Positions 1 through 8,421 of a stretch of 64,000 nucleotides of DNA are shown here, piece after piece. The DNA comes from Raineyella sp034933565 (GTDB taxonomy: Bacteria > Actinomycetota > Actinomycetes > Propionibacteriales > Propionibacteriaceae): positions 62,001-126,000 of the forward strand of contig NZ_JAYFNG010000009.1 of the NCBI RefSeq assembly GCF_034933565.1. Reading direction: 5' to 3'. A program made the translations under genes and the position numbers. The notes under the pieces were generated by a model, which was not told the origin of the DNA, ran no database searches, and worked only from the letters and a program-made list of their open reading frames with translations. Within the stretch, counting starts at the first letter, position 1; the number at the start of each line of letters is the position of its first letter.

Positions 1-2
1 AG

Positions 3-227
3 CCGCGGGCCCGGGTGGCGATCAGCGGGGTGGAGCGTACGGTCGCCACCGACCTGCTCGCCGACGAGGAGCTCCGCCCCGGCGACTGGGTGCTGGTGCA
101 CGTCGGCTTCGCGCTGAGCCGGATCGACGCCGAGGAAGCGGCGATCACCCTGGAGCAGATCAGCCGGCTGGGCGGCACGATCCTGGACGACGAGATCGCT
201 TCCTTCCGCCGGTCGGTGATCGAATGA
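3..227 (+). CDS. hypC: Hydrogenase maturation chaperone HypC/HybG/HupF, 5' truncated by window edge
   Basis: HypC is a small chaperone that, with HypD, carries the iron centre during assembly of the Fe(CN)2CO group of [NiFe]-hydrogenases. The visible part has the family core: ARVAISGVERTVATDLL followed by GDWVLVHVGFALSRID. The frame is open to base 3, and the expected N-terminal MCLAIP segment lies upstream, so the GTG at 15 is an internal valine and not the start. The stop overlaps the hypD start as ATGA (224-227), which indicates translational coupling. The family is about 75-95 residues, so only some 10-20 residues are missing. Recognition rests on motif and neighbour. Confidence 0.88.
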   Translation, partial: PRARVAISGVERTVATDLLADEELRPGDWVLVHVGFALSRIDAEEAAITLEQISRLGGTILDDEIASFRRSVIE

Positions 228-1372
228 GGTACGTCGACGAATTCCGTGACCCGGCCGCCGCCCGGGCCCTGCTGCACCGCATCGAGGAGCTGACCGACCG
301 GCTCGACCGGCCGCTGCGGGTGATGGAGATCTGCGGCAGCCACACCCACACGATCTACCGCCATGGCCTGGAACACCTGCTGCCGGAGCGGATCGAGTTC
401 ATCCACGGTCCCGGCTGCCCGGTCTGCGTCATCCCGATGGGCCGGGTGGACGACGCGATCTGGCTGGCCCGCCGGCCCGGCGTGATCCTGACCACCTTCG
501 GCGACATGATGCGGGTGCCCGGTTCGCAGGAATCACTGCTGCAGGTGCGGGCCGCCGGCGCCGACGTACGGTTCGTCTACTCCCCGCTGGACGCGCTGCC
601 GATCGCCCGGGACAACCCGGACAAGCAGGTGGTGTTCTTCGCGGTCGGCTTCGAGACCACCGCCCCGTCCACCGCCGTCACCCTGGAACGGGCCCGGGTC
701 GAGGGCGTGGCCAACTTCTCGGTGTTCAGCAACCACGTCACCACCGAGCCGCCGCTGCGCGCCATCGTCAACGGCGGTGAGACGGAGATCGACGCCTTTA
801 TCGGTCCCGGACACGTCGCGTCCGTGGTCGGCACCCATGCCTTCGACTTCCTCGCCGAGGAGTTCAACCGGCCGGTCGTGGTCACCGGCTTCGAACCGCT
901 CGACGTGCTCCAGGCCGTCGCGATGCTGCTGGAGCAGTTCACCTCCGGCGAGGTCGCCGCGGGACGGGCGACGGTGCAGAACCAGTACGCCCGGGTCGTA
1001 CGTCCTGACGGCAACATCGTCGCCCAGAAGCTGATGGATCGGGTCTTCCGCACCCGCGACACCTTCGAGTGGCGTGGCCTGGGCTGGATCGACCACTCCG
1101 GCCTGGGGATCGCCCCCGAGTACGCCGCCTGGGACGCCGAGGCGACGTTCACCGTCCCGGGCGTCCGGGTCGCCGACCCGCCCGCCTGCGAGTGTGGCTC
1201 GGTGCTGACCGGCCGGATCAAGCCCTGGCAGTGCCGGGTGTTCGGCACCGCGTGCACCCCGACGACCCCGATCGGCACCTGCATGGTCTCCCCCGAAGGG
1301 GCCTGCGCGGCCTACTACAACTTCGGTCGCCTCGACCGCGACACGGCGAACGCCGTCACGATCCGCGACTGA
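224..1372 (+). CDS. hypD: Hydrogenase formation protein HypD
   Basis: HypD is an iron-sulfur scaffold that works with HypC and HypE on the Fe(CN)2CO ligand assembly of [NiFe]-hydrogenase in the cytoplasm. The 382-residue product has the normal family length. It shows the CGSHTHT motif with Cys37, the GPGCPVC motif with Cys65 and Cys68, and a C-terminal cysteine cluster (ACECGS, WQCRVFGTACTP, GTCMVSPEGACAAYYNF) that ligates the [4Fe-4S] cluster. The ATG overlaps the hypC stop. hypE, which often follows, is absent: the next gene is a convergent DMT permease that overlaps the hypD 3' end by 17 bp. The rest of the hyp set must lie upstream of the window or elsewhere. Confidence 0.95.
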   Translation: MRYVDEFRDPAAARALLHRIEELTDRLDRPLRVMEICGSHTHTIYRHGLEHLLPERIEFIHGPGCPVCVIPMGRVDDAIWLARRPGVILTTFGDMMRVPGSQESLLQVRAAGADVRFVYSPLDALPIARDNPDKQVVFFAVGFETTAPSTAVTLERARVEGVANFSVFSNHVTTEPPLRAIVNGGETEIDAFIGPGHVASVVGTHAFDFLAEEFNRPVVVTGFEPLDVLQAVAMLLEQFTSGEVAAGRATVQNQYARVVRPDGNIVAQKLMDRVFRTRDTFEWRGLGWIDHSGLGIAPEYAAWDAEATFTVPGVRVADPPACECGSVLTGRIKPWQCRVFGTACTPTTPIGTCMVSPEGACAAYYNFGRLDRDTANAVTIRD

Positions 1373-2264
1373 CCTCGACGGCTCTCGGGGCCCGCGTACG
1401 CCCGCTGGTGAACGCCACGCCACCGATCACCAGCAGGCCGCCGATCACATCGGACCAGCGCAGGGTCTGCCCCATCAGGACGGCGATCAGGGCCGTGAAC
1501 ACGGTGACCAGGTTGAGGTAGACCCCGGCCCGGCCGGGCTCGATGACCCGCAGCGCCCGGTTCCAGAGCAGGTAGGACAGCACCGACGGGAAGATCGCGA
1601 TGAAGGCCAGCGACCAGGCCCCCGCCGCGGTGCGCGGGCCGTGGAAGCCGTTCAGCACGACGAAGGGGGTCATCGCCACCACGGTCACGGCGGCCTGGAC
1701 CGCCGTCGACGTGACCGGCGGCATCCTCGGGGCACGCCGGCCGATGATCGTGTACGCCGTCCACACGCCGACGGCGCCGAACATCAGCAGTTCCCCGGGA
1801 CCGAGGCGCAGCCCGGCGATGGCCTCCAGGTGGCCGCGGGTCAGCACCAGGAGCACACCGAGCAGCGCCAGCAGGACGCCCCCGATGCCGCGCGGCGTCA
1901 GGCGCTGCTGCAGGAAGATCGCGGCGGCGAGCAGGATCAGGGCCGGATTGACGGCGTTGATGAGCGACGCATCGAAGGCGCCGGTGAACTGCAGTGCGGC
2001 GTAGAGGAAAAGGTTGTAGCCGGCCAGCCCGGTGAGGCTGAGCGCGACCAGCCACCGCCAGTGGCGGAGCACCTCGCGCCAGCGCGGTGCTTCCGTCACC
2101 TGGGCGATGAGGACGAGCGGAACGACGGCGATGACCCACCGGGCGAAGACCAGGCTGACCGGGTCGAGCTCGCCGACCGCGACGACACCGAGCACGTAGT
2201 TGCCGGCCCAGAACAGCGTGGCCGCCACCAGCGACAGAGCGGCCACGAGGCGGCGACGGTCCAC
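1356..2264 (-). CDS. EamA/DMT-superfamily permease
   Basis: This is a 302-residue integral membrane protein with about ten hydrophobic segments arranged as two EamA repeats, roughly residues 8-142 and 153-288. The first begins LSLVAATLFWAGNYVLG and the second GELLMFGAVGVWTAYTIIG. Members of the drug/metabolite transporter superfamily export or import small metabolites; the substrate cannot be read from sequence. The GTG start at 2264 is preceded by a strong AAGGAGG Shine-Dalgarno sequence. The 3' end overlaps hypD on the opposite strand by 17 bp, leaving no room for a conventional terminator between them. Family assignment is firm and function open. Confidence 0.85.
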   Translation of the reverse strand: MDRRRLVAALSLVAATLFWAGNYVLGVVAVGELDPVSLVFARWVIAVVPLVLIAQVTEAPRWREVLRHWRWLVALSLTGLAGYNLFLYAALQFTGAFDASLINAVNPALILLAAAIFLQQRLTPRGIGGVLLALLGVLLVLTRGHLEAIAGLRLGPGELLMFGAVGVWTAYTIIGRRAPRMPPVTSTAVQAAVTVVAMTPFVVLNGFHGPRTAAGAWSLAFIAIFPSVLSYLLWNRALRVIEPGRAGVYLNLVTVFTALIAVLMGQTLRWSDVIGGLLVIGGVAFTSGRTRAPRAVEVSRGS

Positions 2265-2407
2265 GGCTTCCTCCTTGGCGGCCCTGTCTGACCGGGGCCC
2301 CGGCGACGGTCAAGTCTCGCATCGCCGAGCGGCCGGCCGGTGGGCGTCCACTCCATGCCGGGCGTCGATCCGGTCGGCGTCGATCCGGTGGGCGTCGAGG
2401 CCGCAGG

Positions 2408-2998
2408 TCAGCGGCGTACGTACGTCACGTAGTCGAACCCGTCGTGCGGCTCGCGCGCGGTCTCGGCCCACACCCCGGGATCGACCACGGGGAGCGTGGT
2501 GTCACCCTCCGGCCGCCGGTGCACCTCGGTCAGCTCGAGCCGGTCGAGACGGTCCCAGGCGAGCCGGTAGATCTCTCCGCCGCCGAACACCCAGATGATC
2601 CGTCCCGGTGCAGCCGCGGCGGCCAGGGCCAGGGCACCGTCCAGGTCGTGGGCGACCAGGACGCCGTCGGCCCGCCAGTCCGGGTCGCGCGTGACGACGA
2701 TGTTCGTCCGCCCCGGCAGCGGACGCCCGAGGGTGTCGTACGTCCGCCGCCCCATCAGCAGGACATGCCCCATGGTCAGGCGCTTGAGCCGGGGCAGGTC
2801 CCCCTCGATCCGCCAGGGGATGTCCCCCGCGGCCCCGATCACCCCGTTGTCGGCGACCGCAGCGATCGCGACGAGCTCGGGGCGCGCGCCGGTGCCCCCG
2901 GACCTGCCGGTGCCCTCGCCGGCATCCTCGGACCTGCCGGTGCCCCCGCCGGCACCCGCGGACCTGCCGGTGCGCTCGGGCCCGGACCCCGCGGTCAC
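2408..2998 (-). CDS. folA: Dihydrofolate reductase with repeat-encoded N-terminal extension
   Basis: The enzyme reduces dihydrofolate to tetrahydrofolate with NADPH, regenerating the folate that ThyA oxidises. The catalytic domain begins near residue 40: LVAIAAVADNGVIGAAGDIPW, then MGRRTYDTLG and VFGGGEIYRLAW, all standard. The GTG start at 2998 overlaps the thyA stop as GTGA, which supports it, and no start codon occurs nearer the domain (Val43 is GTC). The product therefore carries about 42 extra glycine/arginine/serine/glutamate-rich residues encoded by imperfect DNA repeats around 2880-2970. These look disordered. Gene identity is certain; the extension is the odd part. Confidence 0.93.
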   Translation of the reverse strand: MTAGSGPERTGRSAGAGGGTGRSEDAGEGTGRSGGTGARPELVAIAAVADNGVIGAAGDIPWRIEGDLPRLKRLTMGHVLLMGRRTYDTLGRPLPGRTNIVVTRDPDWRADGVLVAHDLDGALALAAAAAPGRIIWVFGGGEIYRLAWDRLDRLELTEVHRRPEGDTTLPVVDPGVWAETAREPHDGFDYVTYVRR

Positions 2999-3813
2999 AC
3001 CGCCACCGGGGCCTTGATCGCCGGGTACGGGTCGTAGCCGACGATCTCGATGTCGTCGAGGGTGAAGCCGTCGATGTCATGGACGGCCGGGTTCAGCCGG
3101 AGCCGGGGCAGCTCGCGGGGCGTACGGCCCAGCTGCTCGTGCACCTGGTCGAGGTGGTTGAGGTAGATGTGGGCGTCACCGAAGGTGTGCACGAAGTCAC
3201 CCACGTCGAGGTCGCAGACCTGGGCGACCATATGGGTGAGCAGCGCGTACGAGGCGATGTTGAACGGCACGCCGAGGAACATGTCGGCGGAGCGCTGGTA
3301 GAGCTGCAGCGACAGCCGTCCCCGCGTCTCGCCCTCGGCCGGCGGCGCCACGTAGAACTGGAAGAAGGCGTGGCAGGGCGGCAGTGCCATCTGCGGGATG
3401 TCCGCCACGTTCCAGGCGGACACGATGTGGCGGCGGGAGTCTGGGTCGTGCCGGATCGACTCGATCACCCGGGCGAGCTGGTCGATCGCGCCGCCGTGCT
3501 CCGGGTCGGGCCAGGAGCGCCACTGGTGGCCGTAGATCGGGCCGAGGTCGCCGTCGGCGCGGGCCCACTCGTCCCAGATCGAGATCCGGTGCTGATGCAG
3601 CCACTCGACGTTGGTCGAGCCCTTGATGAACCAGAGCAGTTCGCCGAACACCGAGCGGGTGTGCACCTTCTTGGTGGTCAGCAGCGGGAAGCCGGCGCGC
3701 AGGTCGAACCGCAGCTGGGCGCCGAAGACGCTGATCGTGCCGGTGCCGGTGCGGTCGGCCTTGCGTACCCCGGTGTCGAGGATGTGCTGGAGCAGGTCCA
3801 GGTACTGCTGCAT
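2995..3813 (-). CDS. thyA: Thymidylate synthase ThyA
   Basis: ThyA converts dUMP to dTMP using methylenetetrahydrofolate and releases dihydrofolate for the next gene, folA. The 272 residues match the short bacterial form. Visible landmarks are RTGTGT near residue 21, the active-site cysteine Cys147 in ALPPCHAFFQFYV, and the nucleotide-binding QRSADMFLGVPFNIASYALL segment. The ATG at 3813 is the natural start. The stop overlaps the folA GTG, so thyA-folA form a coupled pair. The upstream rdgB stop lies only 11 bp away, so all three are probably co-transcribed from the rph side. Confidence 0.98.
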   Translation of the reverse strand: MQQYLDLLQHILDTGVRKADRTGTGTISVFGAQLRFDLRAGFPLLTTKKVHTRSVFGELLWFIKGSTNVEWLHQHRISIWDEWARADGDLGPIYGHQWRSWPDPEHGGAIDQLARVIESIRHDPDSRRHIVSAWNVADIPQMALPPCHAFFQFYVAPPAEGETRGRLSLQLYQRSADMFLGVPFNIASYALLTHMVAQVCDLDVGDFVHTFGDAHIYLNHLDQVHEQLGRTPRELPRLRLNPAVHDIDGFTLDDIEIVGYDPYPAIKAPVAV

Positions 3814-3824
3814 GGGGATCCCTC

Positions 3825-4481
3825 TCAGTGCGCCAGGGTGACGGGGTGCTCCCGCAGCCCCTTGATGAACGTCGCCATCGCCCGCACCGCGCGCCCACGG
3901 TGACTGATCGCGTCCTTCTGCGCGGGCGACATCTCGGCGGTGGTCCGCTGCTCGCCCAGCGGCTGGAAGATCGGGTCGTAGCCGAAGCCGTTGTCGCCCC
4001 GCGGGGCCCGGATGATGTGGCCCTCCACCTCGCCGCGCTGCAGGAACTCCTGACCGGGCGTCCGCCCGGACGGATCCGCCTCCAGGTCCGGCAGCACCAG
4101 AGCCATCGCGCAGACGAACCGGCCGGTCCGCGCCGCGTCCGGCACGTCGTCGATCTGGTCGAGGACCAGCTGCAGGTTCGCCGCGTCGTCACCGGCCGGC
4201 CCGGCCCAGCGCGAGGACCGTACGCCGGGCATCCGGTTGAGCACGTCGACCTCGAGCCCGGAGTCGTCGGCCAGCGCCGGCAGTCCGGTGTGCACGACGG
4301 CGGCGCGGGCCTTGATCAGCGCATTGGCGTCGAAGGTGCGCCCGTCCTCGGCCGGCTCCGGGTAGCGCTCAAAATCACCCAGACCGCATACCTCGATGTC
4401 GAGGCCGCAGTCGGCCAGCACCCGACGCAGCTCCACGAGCTTCTTGGCGTTGTTGGTCGCGAGCACCACCCGGTCCAGCAT
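3825..4481 (-). CDS. rdgB: RdgB/HAM1 family non-canonical purine NTP pyrophosphatase
   Basis: The enzyme hydrolyses dITP, XTP and related deaminated purine nucleotides to monophosphates, keeping them out of DNA and RNA. The 218 residues show VVLATNNAKKLVEL at the N-terminus, ALADDSGLEVDVLNRMPGV with the catalytic/metal Asp, and GDNGFGYDPIF near residue 165. ATG at 4481 gives the canonical start. An in-frame GTG at 4490 overlaps the rph stop (GTGA) and could add three residues. Position between rph and thyA matches the actinobacterial order rph-rdgB. Confidence 0.95.
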   Translation of the reverse strand: MLDRVVLATNNAKKLVELRRVLADCGLDIEVCGLGDFERYPEPAEDGRTFDANALIKARAAVVHTGLPALADDSGLEVDVLNRMPGVRSSRWAGPAGDDAANLQLVLDQIDDVPDAARTGRFVCAMALVLPDLEADPSGRTPGQEFLQRGEVEGHIIRAPRGDNGFGYDPIFQPLGEQRTTAEMSPAQKDAISHRGRAVRAMATFIKGLREHPVTLAH

Positions 4482-4486
4482 CGTGG

Positions 4487-5248
4487 TCACTTTCCGGTGC
4501 CGGCAGCGGCGGTCACCCCGAGCGCGGCGAGCTGGAGGTCGCGCAGCTCGGCGTTGCCCTTGGCGGCGAGGTCGAGGAGCTCGTTGAGCAGGCCGCGGTC
4601 GAAGGGCTCGCCCTCCGCGGTGCCCTGCACCTCGATGAACCGCCCGTCGCCCGACATCACCACGTTCATGTCGGTGTCGGCGGTCGAGTCCTCGTCGTAC
4701 TTCAGGTCGAGCATCGGGGCGCCGTTGACCACCCCCACCGAGATCGCCGAGACGGTGTCCGTGAGCGGCTCGCCGACCAGCAGCTTGCGCTCCCGCAGCC
4801 ACGAGACGGCGTCGTGCAGCGCCACGTACGCCCCCGTGATGGAGGCGGTGCGGGTGCCGCCATCGGCCTGCAGCACGTCACAGTCGATCATGATCGTGTT
4901 CTCACCGAGCGCCTTGTAGTCGATCACGGCCCGCAGGCTGCGGCCGACCAGCCGGGAGATCTCGTGGGTGCGCCCACCGACCCGACCCTTGATCGCCTCG
5001 CGCTGCGTGCGCTCATTGGTGGCGCGCGGCAGCATCGCGTACTCGGCGGTCACCCAGCCCAGCCCGGACCCCCGACGCCAGCGCGGGACGCCCTCCTCCA
5101 CGCTCGCCGCCACCAGCACCCGGGTGCGCCCCGCCTCGATCAGCACGGATCCCTCGGCGTGGTCGAGCCAGTTGCGGGTGATCCGGACGTCACGGAGTTG
5201 GTCGAGAGCGCGGCCGTCGGTGCGGGCAGGGGCGGTGGATGAGGTCAT
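4487..5248 (-). CDS. rph: Ribonuclease PH
   Basis: RNase PH is a phosphate-dependent 3'-5' exoribonuclease that trims the 3' ends of tRNA precursors. The 253 residues contain the family N-terminus GRALDQLRDVRITRNWLDHAEGS, VTAEYAMLPRATNERTQRE near residue 65, GRSLRAVIDYKALGENTI, and the phosphate-binding IDCDVLQADGGTRTASITGA. ATG at 5248 places the protein in register with the family; an in-frame ATG at 5272 would add eight residues. The stop overlaps a GTG usable by rdgB. The gene heads the rph-rdgB-thyA-folA group. Confidence 0.97.
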   Translation of the reverse strand: MTSSTAPARTDGRALDQLRDVRITRNWLDHAEGSVLIEAGRTRVLVAASVEEGVPRWRRGSGLGWVTAEYAMLPRATNERTQREAIKGRVGGRTHEISRLVGRSLRAVIDYKALGENTIMIDCDVLQADGGTRTASITGAYVALHDAVSWLRERKLLVGEPLTDTVSAISVGVVNGAPMLDLKYDEDSTADTDMNVVMSGDGRFIEVQGTAEGEPFDRGLLNELLDLAAKGNAELRDLQLAALGVTAAAGTGK

Positions 5249-5317
5249 GGCGGTCAGATTACCCGGGAGCACCGACAGTCCCCGAGGCGCAGGTCCGGCG
5301 AGCGGTCAAGGTGTCTC

Positions 5318-5359
5318 CGGCGGACTGTCATGGCGCCTCGGCGGACTGTCATGGCGCCT
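5318..5359. repeat. Exact 21-bp tandem duplication upstream of rph
   Basis: Two directly adjacent identical copies (5318-5338 and 5339-5359) of a 21-bp unit beginning CGGCGGACTG lie in the 171-bp gap between rph and the metallo-hydrolase. No coding signal is seen. The duplication may be a simple replication-slippage product. Confidence 0.85.
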
Positions 5360-5419
5360 CCGGCGGGTAGGTCACAGGCGTCTCCGTTGCCGTGGCGCCC
5401 CAGCAACCGGCCGGACGAC

Positions 5420-6190
5420 TCAGAAACCGATCACCGCCCCCGGCGTCGCCCGCACGAGCCGGCCGCCGAAGACCCGACCCGCCTCGACCATCCGCTCGGC
5501 GGGGTCCTCCCAGGCGGGCACATGGGTCAGGACCAGGGTCTCCACCCCCGCCGTGGCAGCCGCCTCCCCCGCCTGGCGACCGGACAGGTGCAGGTCCACG
5601 GGCAGTCCCGGCCGGTCGGGGAACGACGCCTCGGCCAGCAGCACCCGGGCCCCGGTGGCCAGCTCCGCCAGCGCGTGGGTGGGCCCGGTGTCCCCGGAGT
5701 AGACCAGCGCGCCGGTCGGCCCGTCGAGACGGACGGCGTACGACTCGACCGGGTGGGCGACGCGTGCCACCCGCAGGGTGAAGCAGCCCAGGCGCTCCGT
5801 ACGTCCCTCGCGCAATGGGCGGAAGTCGAACGACCGCTCCAGCTCGGCCTCGCGCGGGTCGTCGACCTCACAGGCCCGGGCGATCCGGTCCCGCGCGCCG
5901 GCGGGGGCGTACGTGACGACGGGACGCCAGGGGGCGGTCGTGGAGTGGGCGGCCGCGACGTCCCAGGCCGCTAGATCCAGGCAGTGATCGGCATGCAGGT
6001 GGCTGAGCACGATCGCGTCGACCTCGCGGGGGTCGACAAGGCGCTGCAGCGGGCCGAAGGCGCCCGACCCGAGGTCCAGCAGGACGGTCGTGGCCACCCC
6101 GTCGACGGTCGCGCGCACCAGGTAGGCCGAGGCGGCGGAGTCCGGCCCGGGCCCCGATCCGCTGCACCCGACGATCACCAACTCGGCCAT
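5420..6190 (-). CDS. MBL-fold metallo-hydrolase
   Basis: A 256-residue metallo-beta-lactamase-fold hydrolase. The HLHADH motif (residues 65-70) supplies the HxHxDH zinc ligands, preceded by LLDLGSGAFG. Further ligands are the histidine in RVAHPVESY, the aspartate in VYSGDTGPT and the terminal LTHVPAW. The layout resembles the RNase Z/phosphodiesterase branch of the fold. In mycobacteria a protein of this kind sits between murI and rph, as it does here, and homologues there have been reported as cyclic-nucleotide phosphodiesterases. The reaction in this organism is inferred only as phosphoester hydrolysis. Confidence 0.88.
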   Translation of the reverse strand: MAELVIVGCSGSGPGPDSAASAYLVRATVDGVATTVLLDLGSGAFGPLQRLVDPREVDAIVLSHLHADHCLDLAAWDVAAAHSTTAPWRPVVTYAPAGARDRIARACEVDDPREAELERSFDFRPLREGRTERLGCFTLRVARVAHPVESYAVRLDGPTGALVYSGDTGPTHALAELATGARVLLAEASFPDRPGLPVDLHLSGRQAGEAAATAGVETLVLTHVPAWEDPAERMVEAGRVFGGRLVRATPGAVIGF

Positions 6191-6328
6191 GGTCCTCCTC
6201 CGCTGCCGGTCCCTGTCCCGGTCCGCCGGTCCCTGTCCCGGTCCCGGTCCGCCGGCCCCTGTCCGTCGGCCCTTGTCACCGTCCGGCGGGGCCTGTCCGT
6301 GTCCGCCGGCCCGGCCCCTTCGGCCGGG

Positions 6329-7135
6329 TCAGAGGAACTGGCCGACCGATTCGATGAAGCCACGGCCCATCAGCCGCTCACCGATGCTGCGGAAGTCCGC
6401 CGGCTGCCCGGTGGTGAGGAAGGTCCGTGACCCGACGTCGGGCTGGTCGTTCACCATGGCGCGGTCGGTGAGCTGACGGTACACCGCGCGGGCACACGCG
6501 TCGGAGCTGGAGACCAGGGTCACGTCGTCGCCCATCACGTACGAGATGACGCCGATCAGCAGCGGGTAGTGGGTACAGCCGAGGATGAGGGTGTCGATCC
6601 CGGCCTCCTGCAACGGCCGCAGGTAGCCCCGTGCCACCCGCTGGATCTCCGGACCCGACGTGATGCCCCGTTCCACGTAGTCGACGAACTGCGGGCAGGC
6701 CCGGGTGCGCAGCTGGACATCGGGCACCGCCGCCAGGGCATCGGCGTACGCCCCGGACCGGGCGGTCGAGGTGGTGCAGATGACGCCCACGTGACCGCCG
6801 CGGGAGACGCGGGCCGCGGTGCTGGCGGCGGGGGTGATCACCTCGACGACGGGGACGTCGTAGCGTTCACGTGCGTCGTGCAGGACGGCCGAGGAGGCGG
6901 TGTTGCAGGCGATGACGAGCATCTTCACGCCGCGCTCGTAGAGGTGGTCGAGGCATTCCAGGGCGAACTCGCGCACCGACGCCAGCGGTTGGGTGCCGTA
7001 CGGGGCCCGGGCGGTGTCGCCGAGGTAGACGATGTCCTCGTGCGGCAGCTGGTCGACGACCGCTCGCATCACGGTCAGCCCGCCGAATCCTGAGTCGAAG
7101 ATCCCGATCGGCGCTGTCCTGTCGCGAATGGTCAC
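6329..7135 (-). CDS. murI: Glutamate racemase
   Basis: MurI interconverts L- and D-glutamate for peptidoglycan synthesis. The 268-residue product has PIGIFDSGFGGLTVMRA at the N-terminus, the first catalytic cysteine in VIACNTASSA and the second in LGCTHYPLL, so both acid/base cysteines are present. A GTG start at 7135 is used. The 138-bp gap to the downstream metallo-hydrolase gene consists of irregular CCTGTCCCGGTCCG-type repeats (about 6195-6270) without a convincing hairpin. It belongs to the minus-strand housekeeping cluster with clpS, DUF2017 and rph. Confidence 0.97.
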   Translation of the reverse strand: MTIRDRTAPIGIFDSGFGGLTVMRAVVDQLPHEDIVYLGDTARAPYGTQPLASVREFALECLDHLYERGVKMLVIACNTASSAVLHDARERYDVPVVEVITPAASTAARVSRGGHVGVICTTSTARSGAYADALAAVPDVQLRTRACPQFVDYVERGITSGPEIQRVARGYLRPLQEAGIDTLILGCTHYPLLIGVISYVMGDDVTLVSSSDACARAVYRQLTDRAMVNDQPDVGSRTFLTTGQPADFRSIGERLMGRGFIESVGQFL

Positions 7136-7198
7136 CGATCGACCTTAGCGCGACCGTCTGCCGGCATCCGGGGCCCCCGGCGCCGCGCAGGCGCGTCC

Positions 7199-7948
7199 TC
7201 ACAGCGCGCCGAGCAGGGTCTCCTGGACGTACGCCAGCCAGTCGTACACCTCGAGCATGAAGTCGCGGGCCTTGGGCAGCGCCGCCCCCGGATCTCCTTG
7301 GGGGTGCGCGTCGCTGATCCCGAGCCGCTCGGCGATGACCAGCCGCAGGGCGGTGAGCGTCCGCAGCCAGGGTTCGACCTGTTCGGGGGGGACCTTGACC
7401 GGGCGCTGGCCCCGGTCGCTGGCCTCCAGACCGGCCATCACGATCAGGGCGTCCTCGATCTTGTGCTGGCGCTGGTCCGGCTCGGTGTAGCGGCGGAACT
7501 CCGCCGACGCCTTGTCGTCGCCCCGGTACGCGTCGGGAAACAGCCGGAGCAGTACGGGGTCGGTGGGCCGCTCGACGTCCGGGCGATGCGGGTCGAGCTC
7601 CTGCTCCCACAGGGCGAACGGGTCGAAAGCGTCCTTGTCCTCATCCTCCTCGTGGTCCCGCGGACCGGCGCCACCTTCGTCCGCCCGGCCACCCGCGCCG
7701 CCTGCTCCGGGTGCTCCGACGCCACCGGGGAAGCCGAGGTCGATCGGATCGCCGAAGAGCTCGTCGAGGTCGGTGCCGACGTCGGGCTCAGCGGAATCCC
7801 CGACGTCCTCGGTCGGCTCCTCCGGCCCGGAGGTCGCCTCGGGGCTCAGCAGGTCGATGAGCTGGCCGCACAGCGACGTCATCAGCCCGACCTCGAACTC
7901 CTCCATCACGGCTTGGTACACCCGGCCACGCTTCCGGAACCGCTTCAC
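7199..7948 (-). CDS. DUF2017 family protein
   Basis: A 249-residue protein of the actinobacterial DUF2017 family, whose usual position is next to clpS, as here. The N-terminus MKRFRKRGRVYQAVMEEFEVGLMTSLCGQLIDLL and the C-terminal part (VEPWLRTLTALRLVIAERLG, YDWLAYVQETLLGAL) are typical. Between them, residues about 43-110, lies a very acidic Gly/Asp/Glu-rich insertion that looks disordered. The biochemical role of the family is unknown; association with ClpS hints at proteolysis, but that is only context. Start is the GTG at 7948. Confidence 0.85.
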   Translation of the reverse strand: MKRFRKRGRVYQAVMEEFEVGLMTSLCGQLIDLLSPEATSGPEEPTEDVGDSAEPDVGTDLDELFGDPIDLGFPGGVGAPGAGGAGGRADEGGAGPRDHEEDEDKDAFDPFALWEQELDPHRPDVERPTDPVLLRLFPDAYRGDDKASAEFRRYTEPDQRQHKIEDALIVMAGLEASDRGQRPVKVPPEQVEPWLRTLTALRLVIAERLGISDAHPQGDPGAALPKARDFMLEVYDWLAYVQETLLGAL

Positions 7949-8037
7949 CCGATCACTCCACCTCTCGTCACCCGACCACGTCGCCTCTCGTCACCCGGTC
8001 ACTGCCCGACGCCGCAGACGGGCCGCTCGGCGCCGGA

Positions 8038-8349
8038 TCATTCGGCCCGTCCGAGGGTGGCCCCGAGACCGAACTGGTGCATGGCGTTCACGTCGCGTTC
8101 CATCTCTTCCCTGGTCCCGGTCGCCACGACCGCCTTGCCCTCGTGGTGGACCTGGAGCATCAGCCGCTCGGCCTTGTCCCGGGCGTAGTGGAAGTAGGTG
8201 ACGAAGACGTGGGTCACGTACGACATCAGGTTCACCGGGTCGTCCCAGACGATGGTCGTCCAGGGCTCCTCGATGACGGCCTCCTCGGCGGGACGCTCGA
8301 TGACCGCTGTCCCGCCGGCGGGAGACGTCGGGTCCTCAGCAGCAGTCAT
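8038..8349 (-). CDS. clpS: ATP-dependent Clp protease adaptor ClpS
   Basis: ClpS binds N-end-rule substrates and hands them to ClpA/ClpC-ClpP. The 103 residues include PWTTIVWDDPVNLMSYVTHVF, the conserved substrate/ClpC contact region, followed by AERLMLQVHHEGKAVVATG and the helix REEMERDVNAMHQFGL. ATG at 8349 is chosen because it gives the usual short acidic N-terminal tail; an in-frame ATG at 8451 would overlap the divergent pncB and adds non-family residues. pncB starts 72 bp away on the other strand, so both promoters must lie in that gap. Confidence 0.95.
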   Translation of the reverse strand: MTAAEDPTSPAGGTAVIERPAEEAVIEEPWTTIVWDDPVNLMSYVTHVFVTYFHYARDKAERLMLQVHHEGKAVVATGTREEMERDVNAMHQFGLGATLGRAE

Positions 8350-8421
8350 ACCGGACAGTGTCTCACCCACCGGCGGCTCCGGCACCACCCGGCCGGGACG
8401 GGACGGCACTAGGCTTCCGAT

